The notes beneath the pieces were generated by a model. It worked only from the letters and a program-made list of their open reading frames with translations. It was not told the origin of the DNA and made no database searches. This document shows, piece after piece, positions 1 to 7,932 of a stretch of DNA of 64,000 bases. The translations under genes and the position numbers were made by a program. The DNA comes from an uncultured Collinsella sp. (GTDB lineage: Bacteria; Actinomycetota; Coriobacteriia; Coriobacteriales; Coriobacteriaceae): assembly GCA_900549455.1 (NCBI GenBank), contig UROM01000001.1:16890-80889 (forward strand), given 5' to 3'. Position 1 is the first letter of the stretch. Every line of letters starts with the position of its first letter.

Positions 1-28
1 AAAGGCCCGGGTGGTAGTCCGGGCCTTT
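1..28. terminator. Hairpin terminator at the window edge
   Basis: A perfect 10-base stem (AAAGGCCCGG at 1-10, CCGGGCCTTT at 19-28) with an 8-base loop. Both arms end in A or T runs, so it could end transcription from either side. It lies 52 bases past the stop of the minus-strand TetR gene and probably serves it. Confidence 0.7.
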
Positions 29-80
29 CTGTATCGACACAGCCGTTGCGGTTGGTAATGGCGATTGCATACCGCCGCTC

Positions 81-722
81 TTAACGGTAGCCCTCCCAGA
101 GGGGAAGGGGAAAGAGGATGTCCTCGAACTTAGACCACTCGGCGGGATAGTCGATCTCGTCGGGTCGCGCCACCCAACGGCCTTCCAATCCGTACATCGC
201 CGCCAGCGCGCACGAGATGGCTTCGGTGGCGTCGATTCCCTCGGGAACGCTCCAGTTAACATCGGGCTCGGGCTCGATAACTCCGCGCGAGCGGTCGTTG
301 AAATACTCGTGCAGGGGGCTCTCCGTGCTCATGGCCTCGGTATTGAGCATCTGGAAGAGCATGACGAGCTCGGGCTGACTGTTGTTCTCCGCCACGAGCA
401 GACGGCAGTATTCGGGAATCTTGGGGCTCTGGCCCTCAAATGCCCCGCCAGGATGAAAGAGGGAGAGATAGTCGTCTAAGGTTGAGCTGCGATCGTAATA
501 GCGACGGATCACCTCGACCAAAAGCCCGTGCTTGCTGCCCACGTAGTGCAGCACGCCCGCCTGGGTGATGCCCACCTCGTCGGCTACCGCCTGGAGCGAC
601 ATGCCGTTAAAGCCGCGCGCGTTGATAAGCCGCACGGCCGCCGAAACAATCTGGTCAAGGCGTTCCTGCGCCGCAGCGCTGCGTTTCTTTGCCGCGGGTG
701 TGGGAGTTTTCTGAGTGTCCAT
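81..722 (-). CDS. TetR/AcrR-family transcriptional regulator
   Basis: A 213-residue DNA-binding repressor of the TetR type. The N-terminal helix-turn-helix covers roughly residues 20-65, with the family pattern of a first helix (IVSAAVRLINARGF), then MSLQAVADEVGITQAGVLHYVGSK. The C-terminal ligand-binding half is not diagnostic. It is transcribed away from the sugar-transporter operon that starts at 1030, and the shared 307-base gap holds two near-perfect palindromes (843-860 and 882-905). The natural reading is that it represses itself and the transporter/glycosidase/kinase operon until a sugar-derived ligand binds. That regulon is inferred from layout; the ligand is unknown. The length is normal for the family. 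Confidence 0.88.
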   Translation of the reverse strand: MDTQKTPTPAAKKRSAAAQERLDQIVSAAVRLINARGFNGMSLQAVADEVGITQAGVLHYVGSKHGLLVEVIRRYYDRSSTLDDYLSLFHPGGAFEGQSPKIPEYCRLLVAENNSQPELVMLFQMLNTEAMSTESPLHEYFNDRSRGVIEPEPDVNWSVPEGIDATEAISCALAAMYGLEGRWVARPDEIDYPAEWSKFEDILFPLPLWEGYR

Positions 723-842
723 ATAAATCGCGCTGCCTTATTTAGGGCGGCTCGAGTATTGCCGCCAAATGCCTTTTGTATACCCCCATAGCTTACCTCA
801 GCCGTTCAGCGGTTCAAAACAACCGTTTACCGCTCTTATAGG

Positions 843-860
843 TTACTAAGTACTTAGTAA
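843..860. promoter_or_regulatory. Perfect 18-bp palindromic operator (site 1)
   Basis: TTACTAAGTACTTAGTAA reads identically on both strands. It shares the TTACTAA/TTAGTAA half-site with site 2 at 882-905. It sits between the divergent TetR and transporter genes, next to a TACTAT box at 864-869 that could be a -10 element. It is a probable TetR binding site. Confidence 0.7.
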
Positions 861-881
861 GCGTACTATACAGGTCGTGGA

Positions 882-905
882 GTTACTTACTAGTTAGTAA
901 GTAAC
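882..905. promoter_or_regulatory. 24-bp palindromic operator (site 2)
   Basis: Arms of 11 bases (GTTACTTACTA at 882-892, TAGTAAGTAAC at 895-905) around a central GT. The half-site resembles site 1, and the centres are about 42 bp apart, close to four helical turns. Two dimers of the neighbouring TetR regulator could bind the same face of the DNA. Confidence 0.7.
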
Positions 906-1029
906 AACTCAACAGACGCTCGCGAGCAGCCGTACCCCATTCCACGGCCGCCGCATCCAGCGGGTTTGACCCCTTGACCCTTGGTGCACGAGCGCCCTCG
1001 CGCATTCCATCACAGAGAGGATCTATTCC

Positions 1030-2322
1030 ATGGCAAATCAAACCGCCGCGGCGATTGACGAGAACGCCATCGCCCCCGATACCGGAAAGCCCATGACCAA
1101 AACCGAGACATGGCGCTTTATGATCGGCTTTATCATCTTCGGAATCATGTGGATGATGTCGGGAACAATCGGCTCCAACGTCTTGTTCCCCGAGCGTTTT
1201 AACGGCCTTAATATTGGCCAGCCCGAGGCAATTCTCGCGGCGATGAACTCGGTCGGTTCGATCTTCGCCCTGTTCTCAAATCTCGTTTTCGGCGCGCTTT
1301 CCGACCACTGCCACAGCCGCTTTGGCAAGCGCACGCCGTTTATCGTTCTCGGCGGTTTTATCTGCGGCTGTGCTTTCTGGAGCACTTCGGTCGCGACCAC
1401 ACTTCCCATGATCGTCGCCTCCTGGTGCGTGCTGCAGATTGGCCTCAACTGCATGCTTGCCCCTGCTGTTGCCGTGCTTTCCGACCGCATCCCGCTTAAC
1501 AAGCGCGGCACGCTCTCCGCATTCTATGGCGGCGGCGCAACGGCCGGCCAGTCGATTGGCACCATCATCGGTACGCAGTTCCTCTCCAACCCAGTTCCTG
1601 GCTTTATCATCGGCACGGTCTCTTGGTTGCTGACCGGCATCCTCGCCGTCATCATTTGGCCGCGCGAGAAGTCTGCCGCTCTTGACGAGGGCGAGCAGTC
1701 TGAGAAGCTCAATCTCAAGTCGCTGCTGCTCATGTTCGTTCCGCCCACCAAGAACTGCCGCGACTTTTATCTGGCGCTCTTTGGCCGTCTGCTCCTCATC
1801 TTCGGTTACTTCTGCATCAACGGCTATCAGCTCTATATCCTCGAGAAGTACATCGGTCTTCCCGTGGCAGAAGCCGGCGCAGTTCTTTCGAGTATGTCCG
1901 TCGTGATCATGGTCGTGTCGCTTGTCGCCTCGCTTACCTCGGGCGCCATCTCCGACAAGATCGGCCGCCGCAAGCCTATCATCCTCGTCGCAACGATTAT
2001 GATGTGTATCGGTATCGCCCTGCCCTGGCTACTTAAGTCCGTTATCGGCATGTACGGATTTGCTCTGCTCGCCGGACTTGGCTACGGTATCTACTCTTCC
2101 GTGGACCAGGCGCTCAATGTCGATGTTCTGCCCGATAAGGAGAACGCCGGCAAGGACCTGGGCATCCTCAATATCGCCAACACCATCGGTCAGATCCTTG
2201 GTCCCATCGTGACCTCGGCAATCGTTGTCGCCACTGGCTCCTATTTCATGGCGTTCCCAATCTCCATCGTGCTCATCGCCGTGGGCTATGTGTCCATCAT
2301 GCTCATCAAGAGCGCCAAGTAA
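1030..2322 (+). CDS. MFS sugar transporter (GPH/SLC45-like)
   Basis: A 430-residue inner-membrane transporter with about twelve hydrophobic segments. The loop after the second segment (GALSDHCHSRFGKRTPFI) is the family motif of sugar:cation symporters, and a second such loop (SGAISDKIGRRKPII) opens the C-terminal half, as expected for the 6+6 major-facilitator fold. The start is supported by AGAGAGG a few bases upstream. It is the first gene of an operon with a glycoside hydrolase (2410) and a ROK sugar kinase (4054), so it probably imports the glycoside or oligosaccharide those enzymes use. Control is likely by the divergent TetR gene. The substrate cannot be read from sequence. Confidence 0.85.
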   Translation: MANQTAAAIDENAIAPDTGKPMTKTETWRFMIGFIIFGIMWMMSGTIGSNVLFPERFNGLNIGQPEAILAAMNSVGSIFALFSNLVFGALSDHCHSRFGKRTPFIVLGGFICGCAFWSTSVATTLPMIVASWCVLQIGLNCMLAPAVAVLSDRIPLNKRGTLSAFYGGGATAGQSIGTIIGTQFLSNPVPGFIIGTVSWLLTGILAVIIWPREKSAALDEGEQSEKLNLKSLLLMFVPPTKNCRDFYLALFGRLLLIFGYFCINGYQLYILEKYIGLPVAEAGAVLSSMSVVIMVVSLVASLTSGAISDKIGRRKPIILVATIMMCIGIALPWLLKSVIGMYGFALLAGLGYGIYSSVDQALNVDVLPDKENAGKDLGILNIANTIGQILGPIVTSAIVVATGSYFMAFPISIVLIAVGYVSIMLIKSAK

Positions 2323-2409
2323 TTTGCCACTCTCTTTCATTCCGTCGGGCTGCGTTCGTGTTGCCCGACGGACTCCGACTATTCAATCGCTTAACTTGGA
2401 GGCGTTATC

Positions 2410-3942
2410 ATGACTATCGTCGAGCAGTACAAGGTGTTTAAGCTCGAGCTCGCGGGCACTGCGGCCGGCAATCCCTATGTCGAAGTCGAGCTGTCGGCGC
2501 GATTTGACCGCGCGGATGGCCAGGACAGCTTTGAGGTCCATGGCTTCTACAAGGGCAATGGCTGCTACGGAATCAACTTTATGCCCGAGAGTGCCGGTGT
2601 CTGGAACTACACGGTGAGCTCCAATGACCCCGAGCTCGATGGTGCCGCCGGCTCTTTTGAGGCCGTGCCCGCCACGGGCGCCAATCATGGTCGCGTGCTG
2701 CTGGCAAAGGATGTGCTCGCCCACGGAGCTCCGTTCATTACTGACGAGGATTTCAACTTTGCCTACGAGGATGGAACGCGCTACCTGCCCTTTGGCACCA
2801 CATGCTATGCCTGGACCAACCAGGATGTTCAGCTGCAGGAGCAGACGCTCGAGACGCTCGCAGAGGCACCTTTTAACAAGATCCGCATGTGCGTCTTCCC
2901 CAAGTTCTACGACTATAACGTTGAGGACCCAGCGATGTATGCCTATGAAGGCGAGAAGGGCGATTTCGACCATTTTCGCTTCTATGAGCCGTTTTGGGAA
3001 AACCTCGAGCACCGCATCGAGCAGCTTGATGAGCTGGGCATCCAGGCGGATCTCATCGTTTTGCATCCGTATGACAAGCCTGAGGACTGGGGCTTCTCTC
3101 GTATGACGCGCGAGGAGGATATTTTCTACCTGACGTATGTCGCTCGTCGCTTCTCGGCATACAAGAACATTTGGTGGAGCCTTGCCAATGAGTGGGACCT
3201 TATGCCGTGGAAGCCGGCCGAGGACTGGGACCGCTATGCCCGTATCATCATGGCGAACGACCCGTATGGTCATCTGCGCAGTATCCACAATTGCCGTGAG
3301 ATCTTTGACCACAGTCATCCGTGGATTACGCACGTGAGCTACCAGAGGTGCGACCTCAAGAACACAGCCGAGGACGTCACCATGCTGCGCGCGCAGTATA
3401 GCAAGCCGGTTTTGATCGACGAGGTCGGCTATGAGGGCAACATCAACTGGGGCTGGGGTAACCTGACCGCTCAGGAACTCGTACGTCGTTTTTGGGAGGG
3501 CAGTTTGCGTGGCGGTTATGTGACCCACGGTGAGACCTACGTCGACCGCGGACCCAAGCTGTGGTGGGCGCACGGCGGCAAGCTCTACGGCGATTCGCCC
3601 GATCGCATTGGCTTTTGCCGTCGCTACATGGAGGCGCTGCCGGCCGATTTTGACTGGGTGCCCGATGAGGTCGGCATCCTTGACGGTACGTTTACCTGGG
3701 ATGTCACCTGTATGTCCAACGATCATGGCCACGGGACTGCCGATGTCCTTATGTACTTTGGGTTCAACCGTCCGGCGTATCGTGAGTTTGAGGGCGAGGC
3801 GGGCGCTCGTTACAAGGTGAATGTCGTGGACACATGGGACATGACGGAGGAAGAGCTTCCCGGAACCTTTGAGGGCAAGTTCCGCATCGACCTCCCTAGT
3901 AAGCAGTATATGTTGCTTCGTCTGACTAAAGTAGAGGCGTAA
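2410..3942 (+). CDS. Glycoside hydrolase: DUF5060 / apiosidase-like (DUF4038) / DUF5605
   Basis: A 510-residue enzyme with no signal peptide, so cytoplasmic. Residues 1-95 look like the beta-sandwich DUF5060 domain. Residues of about 110-410 look like the apiosidase-like TIM barrel: FAYEDGTRYLPFGTTCYAWTN near its start, NIWWSLANEWDL and VLIDEVGYEG further on, the last two carrying Glu residues in the right context for the acid/base and nucleophile. The C-terminal 90 residues resemble DUF5605. It follows the transporter by 87 bases and has GGAGG just before its ATG. Characterised relatives cleave branched plant-polysaccharide sugars such as apiose, but the family is broad; I would not name a substrate. 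Confidence 0.78.
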   Translation: MTIVEQYKVFKLELAGTAAGNPYVEVELSARFDRADGQDSFEVHGFYKGNGCYGINFMPESAGVWNYTVSSNDPELDGAAGSFEAVPATGANHGRVLLAKDVLAHGAPFITDEDFNFAYEDGTRYLPFGTTCYAWTNQDVQLQEQTLETLAEAPFNKIRMCVFPKFYDYNVEDPAMYAYEGEKGDFDHFRFYEPFWENLEHRIEQLDELGIQADLIVLHPYDKPEDWGFSRMTREEDIFYLTYVARRFSAYKNIWWSLANEWDLMPWKPAEDWDRYARIIMANDPYGHLRSIHNCREIFDHSHPWITHVSYQRCDLKNTAEDVTMLRAQYSKPVLIDEVGYEGNINWGWGNLTAQELVRRFWEGSLRGGYVTHGETYVDRGPKLWWAHGGKLYGDSPDRIGFCRRYMEALPADFDWVPDEVGILDGTFTWDVTCMSNDHGHGTADVLMYFGFNRPAYREFEGEAGARYKVNVVDTWDMTEEELPGTFEGKFRIDLPSKQYMLLRLTKVEA

Positions 3943-3979
3943 TAATAGAGATAATCGGCTCCGGGCGCGATTTGCTGCA

Positions 3980-4012
3980 CGACCATCATAAGGGCAGCCC
4001 CTGTGGTGGTCG
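3980..4012 (+). terminator. Intergenic hairpin between glycosidase and ROK gene
   Basis: Nine-base arms (3980-3988 and 4004-4012, one G-T pair) with a GC-rich loop and no clear T run. It may weaken read-through into the kinase or stabilise the upstream message. Confidence 0.35.
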
Positions 4013-4053
4013 CGGCGATGCGCGTTCGGGGCTATGGCACGTGAGGGGCGAAT

Positions 4054-4965
4054 ATGCAGGAGTTCTTTGGAATCGATGTGGGCGGTACGGCCGTTAAATG
4101 GGCTGTGCTGGGCGAGGATTTTTCCATCCGCGAGCGCGGGAGCCTGCCGACGGGCTTTACCACGGCTGAGGAGACCGTTTCGGCGTTGATCGGGCTCGTC
4201 GAGCCGTACCGCGAGCGCGTGAACGCCGTAGGCGTGAGCGCACCCGGCGGTATTTACGAGGGAGATGTCACGGGAACGATCCATCGTGGCGGTGCGCTCA
4301 CGTTTATGGACGGCTGCCCACTGGGAAAGCTCATGCGCGAGGCGCTGGGGGTGCCGGTTGCCGTCAATAACGACGGTAAGTGCTGTGCACTCGGTGAGTA
4401 TGCGGCTGGCGCCCTGCGCGGGACGCGTTTTGGCGTGGTACTCGCTATTGGCACGGGCATCGGCGGCGGTATCGTCATCGACGGCAAGGTCCTGCGCGGC
4501 GCGCACTGCTTTGCAGGCGAGTTCAGCTTCTTGCGCAACGATGTCACGACTGCCGCGAGCATGGAAAACTCCTTTGCGGGCTCGGGCGGTTGGCGCGCGC
4601 TCCGCGATGCCGCCGTTGCCGAGAAGGGCCTGCCTGCGGATTCTCCGGTGGACGGCCGCCGCGTCTTTGAGTGGATCGCGGATGGCGACATAGCGGCGCA
4701 GCGCGCGCTCGACCGCTACGCTCGCGCATTTGACGGACAGCTCATCAACCTGCAGGCCGTGCTCGACCCCGAGGTCTTTGTGATCGCAGGCGGCATCTCG
4801 TGCCATCCCGAGCTCGTCGATGCCCTGCGTGCGCAGATGCCGCTGGCCCTCGCGAGTTACGAAGGGACCCTTGCTGGCATTCCTGTGCCGCAGATAAAGG
4901 TGGCCGAGCTCGGCAACGACGCCAACCTTTACGGTACTGTCCAGGAGGCCATGCGCCTGGTGTAG
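4054..4965 (+). CDS. ROK-family sugar kinase
   Basis: A 303-residue actin-fold kinase. FFGIDVGGTAVKWAVL (residues 4-19) is the first phosphate loop, NNDGKCCALGE carries the catalytic Asp, GTGIGGGIVIDGKVLRGAHCFAGEFSF is the second phosphate and sugar loop, and IAGGIS is the adenosine motif. The Cys-rich zinc motif of ROK repressors and some glucokinases is not seen, and there is no N-terminal DNA-binding domain, so this is an enzyme and not a NagC-type repressor. It follows the glycosidase by 111 bases and probably phosphorylates the released monosaccharide. Glucokinase is one option; beta-glucoside kinase is another. Confidence 0.82.
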   Translation: MQEFFGIDVGGTAVKWAVLGEDFSIRERGSLPTGFTTAEETVSALIGLVEPYRERVNAVGVSAPGGIYEGDVTGTIHRGGALTFMDGCPLGKLMREALGVPVAVNNDGKCCALGEYAAGALRGTRFGVVLAIGTGIGGGIVIDGKVLRGAHCFAGEFSFLRNDVTTAASMENSFAGSGGWRALRDAAVAEKGLPADSPVDGRRVFEWIADGDIAAQRALDRYARAFDGQLINLQAVLDPEVFVIAGGISCHPELVDALRAQMPLALASYEGTLAGIPVPQIKVAELGNDANLYGTVQEAMRLV

Positions 4966-5010
4966 CGCGAGCCAAACAAGGCTGTCGAAAAAGATAAAGG
5001 CCGGCGTGAA

Positions 5011-5046
5011 CCGCCCCTATTTCCTTAGCACGGGAAATGGGGGTGG
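5011..5046 (+). terminator. Hairpin terminator after the ROK gene
   Basis: Imperfect 14-base arms (5011-5024 and 5033-5046) followed by TTTT. It lies 46 bases after the kinase stop. The rest of the 4966-5263 gap holds one REP-like motif at 5053-5075 and an AT-rich stretch before the LuxR gene. Confidence 0.55.
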
Positions 5047-5052
5047 TTTTAC

Positions 5053-5075
5053 TCATTGGGGACGTACTTAAATGA
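5053..5075 (+). repeat. REP-like motif TCATTGGGGACGT...TTAAATGA, copy 1
   Basis: A 23-base motif with complementary ends (TCATT, AATGA). It recurs with one or no change at 7801-7823 and 42322-42344. In the other two copies it follows the nested-hairpin element; here it stands alone behind the ROK gene. Confidence 0.75.
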
Positions 5076-5263
5076 GCGCAGTTGAAAACACTCCTTGCCG
5101 AGCTAGAGGTCGCGCGTGCCCCTTCTGGGCCATGCGGCTCAAAATCTCGGCGTGATGTGGACGACTGGGGTCGAATTAGCAGCATTTCGAGCTTGGTTTT
5201 GATATTGAGATTGATTCTTTATTAAAATAGATTCCAGACCAATTAAGCGGCCGGGGGTTAACC

Positions 5264-6808
5264 GTGAGGGGCATGGGAGACACAACCGCATATCTGCGTC
5301 GGGGCATTCGGGAGATTATATGCCTGGCGCTGTTCTTCTTCACGTTTTTGGCGTGCGAGTATCTTTTTGATGTGCGCATAGCCGAGTTCGTGCCATCGAG
5401 TGAGGTCGTCATCTACGAGAGCATCGTTGTCGGCGCGAGCGTGATTGGCTTTTTCGTGCGCCCATTTCTGTACTAGCGCCGTCCCCAGACGATCGATGCG
5501 ACGAGCGATATTACAGGCGTGCTTTTGGTATCGGCGTTGCTGCTGATGATTATGGCAGTGCGGTTTGAGGTGGTAATTGCCGGCGGCCTGGTGGCGTGCT
5601 GCGCCCTGGGCTACTGCGGATCGACTGCCCACGCAAACTTTGCGCGACGCTTTGCGCGGACGCCCTGCTTGGCGCGCGCCGCAGCACTTTCCTATGCCAT
5701 GGGCGTTCTGGTACAGGTGTTCAACCACATGGCGATGCCTGTTGGTATTCCTCAGCAGGCTGCTCTGGTCATCTGTGCGATCGCGCAGGTAGCGTTGCTC
5801 CACGGTGCCCGACGCGCCAAGCTGCGCGACGAGTCCGATCCCAACTTCGAACCCAGTGCTGCCGGGCTTTCGGTAGATGCTCTGGAATATGGCGCCAAAT
5901 GGCATGACGATCCCGAGGCAAAGGCGGCATTTCGCCGCACCGTAGTTCGCCTGACCGTGGCGACAGCGTATCTTTCCGGCGTATTCGCCGCTCTCAACGC
6001 GGGCCTCACAACCCTGTATGCTACCGGAGCCGTTGATTTGGGTGACTGGCCGCGCCTGCTGCTTGTCGTGAGCTCGTTGGCCGCCGGCGCACTATTTGAC
6101 CTGCACGACCGCTCGTATATGAATATCGGCATGACATGTGTCGCTATGCTGTCCACGCTTTCGTTCTTTGTGCTCATCATCGATGGCAATGGCGGCAACG
6201 AGCTTGCTGCCACGATCATCTTTTATCTGGGCTCGGGCTTCTTTGTGGTGTTCTTTACCACAAAATTCGCCGCCATCTCACTCTATGCGCGCTGGTCATA
6301 TTTTTGGCCGTGCATGGGTCGCGTCGTCAACAACGTGTGCTCGATGCTCGTGACGGCGCCGGCGGTGGCGATCATCTCGAGTCAAAACGTGCTGGTGGCA
6401 GTCGGCGCGGCGCTCGTGATGTTTGTGGGTATTGCGATTACGCTGCTGGGGCAGTTGGGGCAACGGGCCGATGATGTCGTGATGCAGGACGGCCTGCCGC
6501 TTGCCACTGATGATCTTGGTGGGGATCTTGCGCCCACATGCTCCGACTCCGAGCCCGTGGAGGCAGCGGAGCTCACGTCCGATGAACGACTCGATGCCTT
6601 CGTCGCCACCTTTGAGCTTACAGAGCGCGAGCGCGATATTCTTGAGGCCTTGGTCGTTTCGGACCAGAGCGTTCAGGACATCGCCGCAACGCTTTTCCTT
6701 TCGCGCTCCACGCTCTACCGTCACATTTCCTCGATCAACAAAAAGACCGGCACCGCCTCGCGCGTGGCCCTTATCAACTTCTTCTGGTCCTGGACACCAA
6801 ATGACTAA
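5264..6808 (+). pseudogene. Membrane-anchored LuxR-type regulator, interrupted by in-frame TAG
   Basis: Two pieces in the same frame (5264-5476 and 5477-6808) form one 514-codon gene broken only by a TAG at 5474-5476, codon 71. There is no frameshift, and the codons just after the stop stay open. The N-terminal two thirds is a string of hydrophobic segments. The last 60 residues are a LuxR-type helix-turn-helix (LTERERDILEALVVSDQSVQDIAATLFLS, then STLYRHISSINKKTG). Membrane-anchored LuxR regulators of about 500 residues are common in Coriobacteria, so the full-length protein is probably ancestral. A GTG at 5519 could restart translation and give a 429-residue protein lacking two membrane segments. 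CAG or TGG to TAG are the simplest causes. Confidence 0.75.
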
Positions 6809-6927
6809 CGTGTGAGACGCCGACCAGTCCCTTACTCTAACGGGGGTGTGGCCTCAAAGCGCGCCCGCATCGACGCTTCGCCTGCGCTAAACTGGAAGGC
6901 ACGTACGCGATTACGAGAGGAGCCCGC

Positions 6928-7611
6928 ATGGAGGCTTACAAGCAAGAGTTCATCAAGTTCATGGTCGAGTCCGACGTTCTTAAGTTCGGCAGCTTTACGC
7001 TCAAGAGCGGCCGTCAGTCCCCGTTCTTTATGAACGCCGGCGCTTACGTGACGGGCTATCAGCTCAAGAAGCTGGGCGAGTATTACGCCCAGGCCATCCA
7101 CGATAACTTTGGCGACGACTTTGATGTGCTGTTTGGACCGGCCTACAAGGGTATTCCGCTGGCCGTCGTGACCGCAATTGCCTACCACGAGCTGTACGGC
7201 AAGGAGGTCAAGTACTGCTGCGACCGCAAGGAGGCCAAGGACCACGGTGCCGACAAGGGCAACCTGCTGGGCTATGAGCCTCAGGACGGCGACCGCGTGG
7301 TCATGGTCGAGGACGTCACCACCAGCGGTAAGTCCATCGACGAGACCTATCCCAAGGTCAAGGCTGCTGCCGATGTCGAGATCAAGGGCCTCATCGTGTC
7401 TCTCAACCGCATGGAGGTCGGCAAGGGCGGCGTGACCACCGCGCAGAAGGAGATCGAGGCCAAGTACGGCTTCCCCGTCGCGAGCATCGTTTCCATGGCC
7501 GAGGTCGTCGAGACTCTCTACAACCACGAGATCGACGGCAAGGTCGTCATCGACGACGAGCTCAAGGCCGCCATCGACGCTTACTACGAGCAGTACGGAG
7601 CTCAGGAGTAG
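6928..7611 (+). CDS. pyrE: Orotate phosphoribosyltransferase
   Basis: A 227-residue cytoplasmic enzyme that joins orotate to PRPP to make OMP, the fifth step of pyrimidine synthesis. LKFGSFTLKSGRQSPFFMNAG near residue 20 is the orotate loop, FGPAYKGIPLA the next conserved loop, and VVMVEDVTTSGKSI (about residue 125) the PRPP-binding motif. AGAGGAG lies a few bases before the ATG. No other pyr gene is next to it. Its stop codon abuts copy A of the nested hairpin element, whose inner stem ends in a T run and should terminate the message. Confidence 0.95.
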   Translation: MEAYKQEFIKFMVESDVLKFGSFTLKSGRQSPFFMNAGAYVTGYQLKKLGEYYAQAIHDNFGDDFDVLFGPAYKGIPLAVVTAIAYHELYGKEVKYCCDRKEAKDHGADKGNLLGYEPQDGDRVVMVEDVTTSGKSIDETYPKVKAAADVEIKGLIVSLNRMEVGKGGVTTAQKEIEAKYGFPVASIVSMAEVVETLYNHEIDGKVVIDDELKAAIDAYYEQYGAQE

Positions 7612-7823
7612 TTACGGCGTTTTACCAAACGCCGTAACCGACCGACGCTGCGCGCCGCCCAGGGCGAACAATTTGTCATTCAAAAGGCGAGGCGTGACCA
7701 GAAGGCCAATGCCTCGCCTTTTTCATGCCAACTTGTTCGCCCTGGGCGGCGCTCGCTGTCCGTCCTCTACTTGCGGCGTTGTCTTGCTCCGGATGGGTAG
7801 TCATTGGGGACGTTCTTAAATGA
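7611..7823 (+). repeat. Nested-hairpin 3' element, copy A (with REP-like tail)
   Basis: The element starts on the last base of the pyrE stop. Stem 1 is a perfect 12-base pair of arms (7611-7622 and 7627-7638) closing TACC. Stem 2 has perfect 20-base arms (7652-7671 and 7733-7752) enclosing stem 3 (7682-7693 and 7711-7722), which is followed by TTTTTC and looks like an intrinsic terminator. The loop of stem 3 carries TGACCAGAAGG. A REP-like motif, TCATTGGGGACGT...TTAAATGA, ends it at 7801-7823. Copies B and C lie at 15625 and 42091. It fills most of the 321-base gap to the next gene. Confidence 0.85.
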
Positions 7824-7835
7824 CTAGTCGTGAAT

Positions 7836-7899
7836 GAGCGTGGATAATCTCCCGTTTTTGGCTCGGTGACGGCCTCAAAGTGGGAGATTATCCACGCTC
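7836..7899. repeat. Long inverted repeat, 18-base perfect arms
   Basis: GAGCGTGGATAATCTCCC (7836-7853) pairs perfectly with 7882-7899 across a 28-base loop. A third partial copy of the arm (TCCACGCTCG) lies at 7920-7929, against the end of the RpiR gene. No gene is seen in it. Confidence 0.75.
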
Positions 7900-7932
7900 G
7901 TTAGATAAGCGTCCGAAAATCCACGCTCGTCG

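Noticed and set aside
2383..4806. 807-codon minus-strand open frame
   Set aside because: It overlaps the glycosidase and ROK genes fully, has the scrambled composition of a GC-rich shadow frame (many His, Arg, Ala) and no domain signature.
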